DNA of 64,000 nt, taken from Barthelona sp. PCE (lineage: Eukaryota > Metamonada: BaSk clade). Position numbers and translations under genes: made by a program. Location of the stretch: positions 558,001-622,000 of the forward strand of contig JAUFOR010000005.1 in the NCBI GenBank assembly GCA_040285745.1. Direction: 5' to 3'. Positions 61,601 to 64,000 of the stretch are shown piece after piece; position 1 is the first letter of the stretch, and the number at the start of each line of letters is the position of its first letter. The notes under the pieces were generated by a model, which searched no databases, was not told where the DNA came from, and saw only the letters and a list, made by a program, of their open reading frames with translations.

Positions 61601-61637
61601 AGCAGAGATGCTTGCTGCCAAGCGTAGAAGAAAGTAA
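58612..61637 (+). CDS. EIF3A: Eukaryotic translation initiation factor 3 subunit A
   Basis: The PCI scaffold subunit of eIF3. Exon 1 is 58612-58654 (MNTVKLESTIAQAK), followed by a 44-nt intron (58655-58698, GTACGT donor, CTAATACCTAG acceptor) and exon 2 to the TAA at 61637. The spliced length is 993 residues (yeast 964, human 1,382). The N-terminal helical repeats start with SIELEAPKQAISVLSDFLNT, the family segment AL..L...L..R. The PCI region lies near 300-480. A long charged helix (about 540-680, RYLISVERHERLVTQRQERM) follows. The tail is Arg/Glu-rich (RERERPRRREDRPRRYEERP) as in animals. It is convergent with the CSTF2-like gene (16 nt). Confidence 0.93.
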
Positions 61638-61653
61638 GTAATAAACAATAAAT

Positions 61654-62298
61654 CTAACGTTTTACAGGTTGTGGAACAGGTTTCATCCCTTCATTCTTTT
61701 GGATTTGATCTTTGGAGTTTCTTAAGAATGAACTGAGTCTGTGAGGTATATTTTTCACCATTCCGAACTGTAAAAGAGCATTTATGACCTGCTGCAGCAA
61801 TTGTGGATTGCCCTTCAAGGTGTTTGATAATGTATCTGGATTTGTATCATACAGACGCTTCATGTCTTTCAGCAATTCGTACTGCATGCCTTGATCAAGC
61901 ACCTCAGGAACAACCGGCTTTGGTGCAACGGGGTGTTGGTGGTGTGGTTGTTGTGGTTGTGAGGCTATGGGACGCATATGTGATTGACGTGGCTCTTGAT
62001 GATGCTGTTGCTGAGGCCGCCTCTGCTCATGTTGCTGAGCTGTTCTTGCCTTATTCTTATTGCCTGGTCGTAGGAACAACCGTTGTCCTTTAACTTGAAT
62101 AGTATCCAAAGCTAAAACTTTTTGCTGTGCTTCTTCAGTTTTCAACTTAACAAAACCGATATTCTTGTTTGGGATAAAGTGCATGCCCTGGATCATATGT
62201 GTACCCTGTAATGTTTGACTTAGAACTTGAGCTAAATCATTTTCGCGAATACCCGGTATAAGCCCACCTACGAATATGTCGAAGGTATTTGTATTCAT
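61654..62298 (-). CDS. RRM protein with CstF-64-type hinge (CSTF2/Rna15-like)
   Basis: A 214-residue probable mRNA 3'-end processing factor. Residues 6-80 form an RRM (FDIFVGGLIPGIRENDLAQV, NIGFVKLKTEEAQQKVLALD; RNP2-like IFVGGL and RNP1-like IGFVKL). Residues about 82-130 are Gln/His/Pro-rich. Residues about 138-180 (MQYELLKDMKRLYDTNPDTL, KGNPQLLQQVINALLQFGMV) match the CSTF2 hinge (ELMKQMKLCVQNSPQEAR, LLQNPQLAYALLQAQVVM), the CstF-77-binding element. The MCT1/C-terminal domain for Pcf11 binding is not evident. The order RRM then hinge is characteristic; orthology with CSTF2 is likely but the protein is short. Confidence 0.7.
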   Translation of the reverse strand: MNTNTFDIFVGGLIPGIRENDLAQVLSQTLQGTHMIQGMHFIPNKNIGFVKLKTEEAQQKVLALDTIQVKGQRLFLRPGNKNKARTAQQHEQRRPQQQHHQEPRQSHMRPIASQPQQPHHQHPVAPKPVVPEVLDQGMQYELLKDMKRLYDTNPDTLSNTLKGNPQLLQQVINALLQFGMVKNIPHRLSSFLRNSKDQIQKNEGMKPVPQPVKR

Positions 62299-62775
62299 AC
62301 GTGTGTGATTCTTGTGTGTAAAAAAGTTACCAACTGTAAAACCACTGATAATGGGAATAATTGCGATTTAAGCTTTTTTTATTATCATGTGTACTAGAAC
62401 AGGGTTAGTATCGGGCTTTGATCCTTGAAAAAGCTGATAAATTACTCAATAAACTTGTTTCATGTGACAGGCAAGCCAGGGGTCCTAACGGTCTTGTTTA
62501 ACTATTTTGCCCCTTTTTCTTTGTTCATCATTCCTGTTTCAGCATATTATTGCATATGACATCATCACTGAAGTATGTATCAAACGTTTACGATGTTTGT
62601 CAAGTTTTTTGGCTTTCATTCGTATTCGTTGCTTTAAAGAGTCCATTCAACGGACACACTCACGTTTAGTTTATGGTTACAGAACAAGAACAATGATAAA
62701 TTTGCCTCATTGCCTGTTACACTTTATACAGACTTGGGAACTTTATATACTTCAGTAAGCGCTCTTTTGTCGCCA
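62299..62775. other. 477-nt divergent spacer; no gene seen
   Basis: Between the CSTF2-like gene and the USP gene. No convincing frame; a stretch at 62507-62758 is open but lacks protein-like features. No RNA gene was recognised. Confidence 0.35.
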
Positions 62776-64000
62776 ATGCCTGACGATCCCATTAAGATCT
62801 TTGTTGGAGATATGGAATTACCAAACATGGAGTCTTTTACTGTTGATGATTTTTATGATATGTTTATCAATTCGGCAAATTTGCTCGTTGTTGATGCTCC
62901 CGCAGAGTGTCTTTGGTGCGAATCTAATGCCATTCCAGAGGGCACCGGTTTAGAAGATGAAGATGAGGGCAATCTCGATGATGAAGATGTTATTGAGGTA
63001 GAGTACCGCACGTTGGATATATCCATCAACGGCATTGCAACTCGTCTGAACAAGGTGAGTTCTAACACTAAATTGAATGATCTACGTAAGGCTGTAGCGC
63101 TTAGCCAGCAAACTTTTGAAGATTATGTTGAACTCGAAATCGATGGTACCCTCATCACCGAAGACGATATGGAGACCAGTGTAGATGAGTACCTTGGCCC
63201 AGACTTCGAGAATCATCTTATTGTGTTTCGAACTGTTGATATCTATGACGATGTTGAGGATGAAACACCTGTCGTGTATGGATCTACCATCGATCCTGCT
63301 CTGGTGTTTGGTGAGAACACCACAATCGACGAACCTGAAGATGATGACACCGACCTTGTATCTTATTACCAGAACAATGCTGTGTCATCAAGTGTTACTT
63401 ACGGTACTTCAATGACGAACGCCGGCACGGTGGACGGGTGCGCGACGGGATGCGCAACCAACACGTACAGTAATCTTGGTGGGGCGAGCAAGTGGAAGCG
63501 CCTTGGCGAATCCTACTCGCCTTGGACTACTTCGAAGCGTAACAAGACAGGACTCATTGGTCTTACCAACCAGGGAGCCACATGCTACCTTAACTCTCTC
63601 CTTCAGGCCCTATACATGACACCCGAATTCCGTGAGATGCTTTACATCACCCCCTCCGTCCCCCACGAGTCTGAAGAGGAGGAAGAGGAGCCCGAGAAGC
63701 GCGCCGTCGAAGGCGAAGAGGAAGAGGACAGTGACAGCGACTATAGCGATAGTGAGGTTGAGGACAACACAGATCACTCACAGGACATCATTTATCAGTT
63801 GCAAACCCTATTTGGAGGTCTGCAGTACTGTGATATCCCTGCGCTGGGCACCACTAACCTAACCAAGTCCTTTGGCTGGACCGACGAGGAGAGTTGGGTA
63901 CAGCATGATGTTACTGAGCTCAACCGTGTTCTCTGTGACAATCTTGAAGAGAAGCAGAAGAAGGTGGATGCTGAGGTCAAGATCGGTGATATCTACCGTG
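62776..64000 (+). CDS. USP-family ubiquitin-specific protease, N-terminal part (partial, runs off right edge)
   Basis: The ATG at 62776 opens a frame that continues to the window end (408 codons). Residues about 77-150 look like a ubiquitin-like domain (RTLDISINGIATRLNKVSSN, VELEIDGTLI). The catalytic core starts at about 255 with the Cys box GLIGLTNQGATCYLNSLLQA, C270 being the nucleophile, then LYMTPEFREMLY, an acidic insert (SEEEEEEPEKRAVEGEEEEE), YQLQTLFGGLQY and SFGWTDEESWVQHDVTELNR followed by VLCDNLEEK. The SFGW...QHDV.EL.RVL block is typical of the USP7/USP47/USP40 group. The catalytic His and Asp lie beyond the edge. Confidence 0.9.
   Translation, partial: MPDDPIKIFVGDMELPNMESFTVDDFYDMFINSANLLVVDAPAECLWCESNAIPEGTGLEDEDEGNLDDEDVIEVEYRTLDISINGIATRLNKVSSNTKLNDLRKAVALSQQTFEDYVELEIDGTLITEDDMETSVDEYLGPDFENHLIVFRTVDIYDDVEDETPVVYGSTIDPALVFGENTTIDEPEDDDTDLVSYYQNNAVSSSVTYGTSMTNAGTVDGCATGCATNTYSNLGGASKWKRLGESYSPWTTSKRNKTGLIGLTNQGATCYLNSLLQALYMTPEFREMLYITPSVPHESEEEEEEPEKRAVEGEEEEDSDSDYSDSEVEDNTDHSQDIIYQLQTLFGGLQYCDIPALGTTNLTKSFGWTDEESWVQHDVTELNRVLCDNLEEKQKKVDAEVKIGDIYR

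Noticed and set aside
1-64000. Alternative genetic code (reassigned TAA/TAG or TGA)
   Set aside because: TAA, TAG and TGA all end well-conserved genes at expected positions, for example RPL13A (TAG), RPS2 (TAA) and the coiled-coil gene (TGA).
1-64000. Mobile elements, CRISPR arrays or integrated virus
   Set aside because: No transposase, reverse transcriptase, capsid or packaging ATPase, and no long direct or terminal repeats. The topoisomerase IB is of eukaryotic, not poxvirus, type.

Overview
This window is gene-dense eukaryotic nuclear DNA from a free-living, flagellated protist. It holds about 42 protein genes in 64 kb, almost all intronless, on both strands, using the standard code (TAA, TAG and TGA all serve as stops). 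Motile cilia are indicated by CFAP61, a Kintoun-like assembly factor, radial-spoke protein RSPH3 and an inner-arm dynein intermediate chain of the DNAI4/WDR78 type. The terpene cyclase is of the squalene-hopene/tetrahymanol type (DxDD motif), not an oxidosqualene cyclase, which points to an anaerobic or microaerophilic lifestyle. The five short introns that I can place are 40-45 nt and end in a branch-point motif fused to the acceptor (TAAC followed within a few bases by AG), a style known from Giardia and Trichomonas. Together these suggest a free-living metamonad. This is an inference; there is no rRNA here to test it.

Layout. 1-6.5 kb: CFAP61 (runs off the left edge), RPL13A, Kintoun-like factor, RPL18, NAC beta and NPL4. 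6.7-12.7 kb: a FIST-domain/class III cyclase fusion and a large polytopic surface protein. 12.7-16.6 kb: an AT-rich stretch with an unusual topoisomerase IB, a cryptic minus-strand coding stretch and a NOL12/Rrp17 homologue. 16.6-19.4 kb: tetrahymanol/hopene-type cyclase directly downstream of RSPH3. 19.9-29.5 kb: alpha-actinin, an L1-domain ribosome-biogenesis protein, eIF3j, a large unknown, a P-loop kinase, UFC1 and a membrane protein. 29.7-35.8 kb: a Cys-type Sep15/SelM redoxin, an NhaC-type antiporter, an unknown, an IMPACT homologue and a BSD-domain protein. 36-44.3 kb: RPS2, the dynein intermediate chain and a 1,767-residue protein that may be a propeller-solenoid. 44.3-64 kb: mostly small enzymes and unknowns, including CDIN1, NTMT1, METTL1, an ORP, POLR3K, eIF3a, a CSTF2-like RNA-binding protein and the N-terminal part of a USP-family deubiquitinase.

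The region is mainly housekeeping: translation (RPL13A, RPL18, RPS2, eIF3a, eIF3j, NAC beta, IMPACT), RNA and ribosome biogenesis, ubiquitin/UFM1 pathways and cilia. There are no operons in the bacterial sense. Packing is extreme: convergent genes overlap, abut, or share a stop-codon tetramer. I see no mobile element, CRISPR array or tRNA/rRNA gene. The observations most worth follow-up are the topoisomerase IB with altered camptothecin-contact residues and a long linker insertion, the FIST-cyclase lacking half of its catalytic residues, the cryptic coding stretch and hairpin at 15.5-15.9 kb, and an abnormally long convergent gap at 2.9-3.3 kb with a duplicated 17-nt motif.
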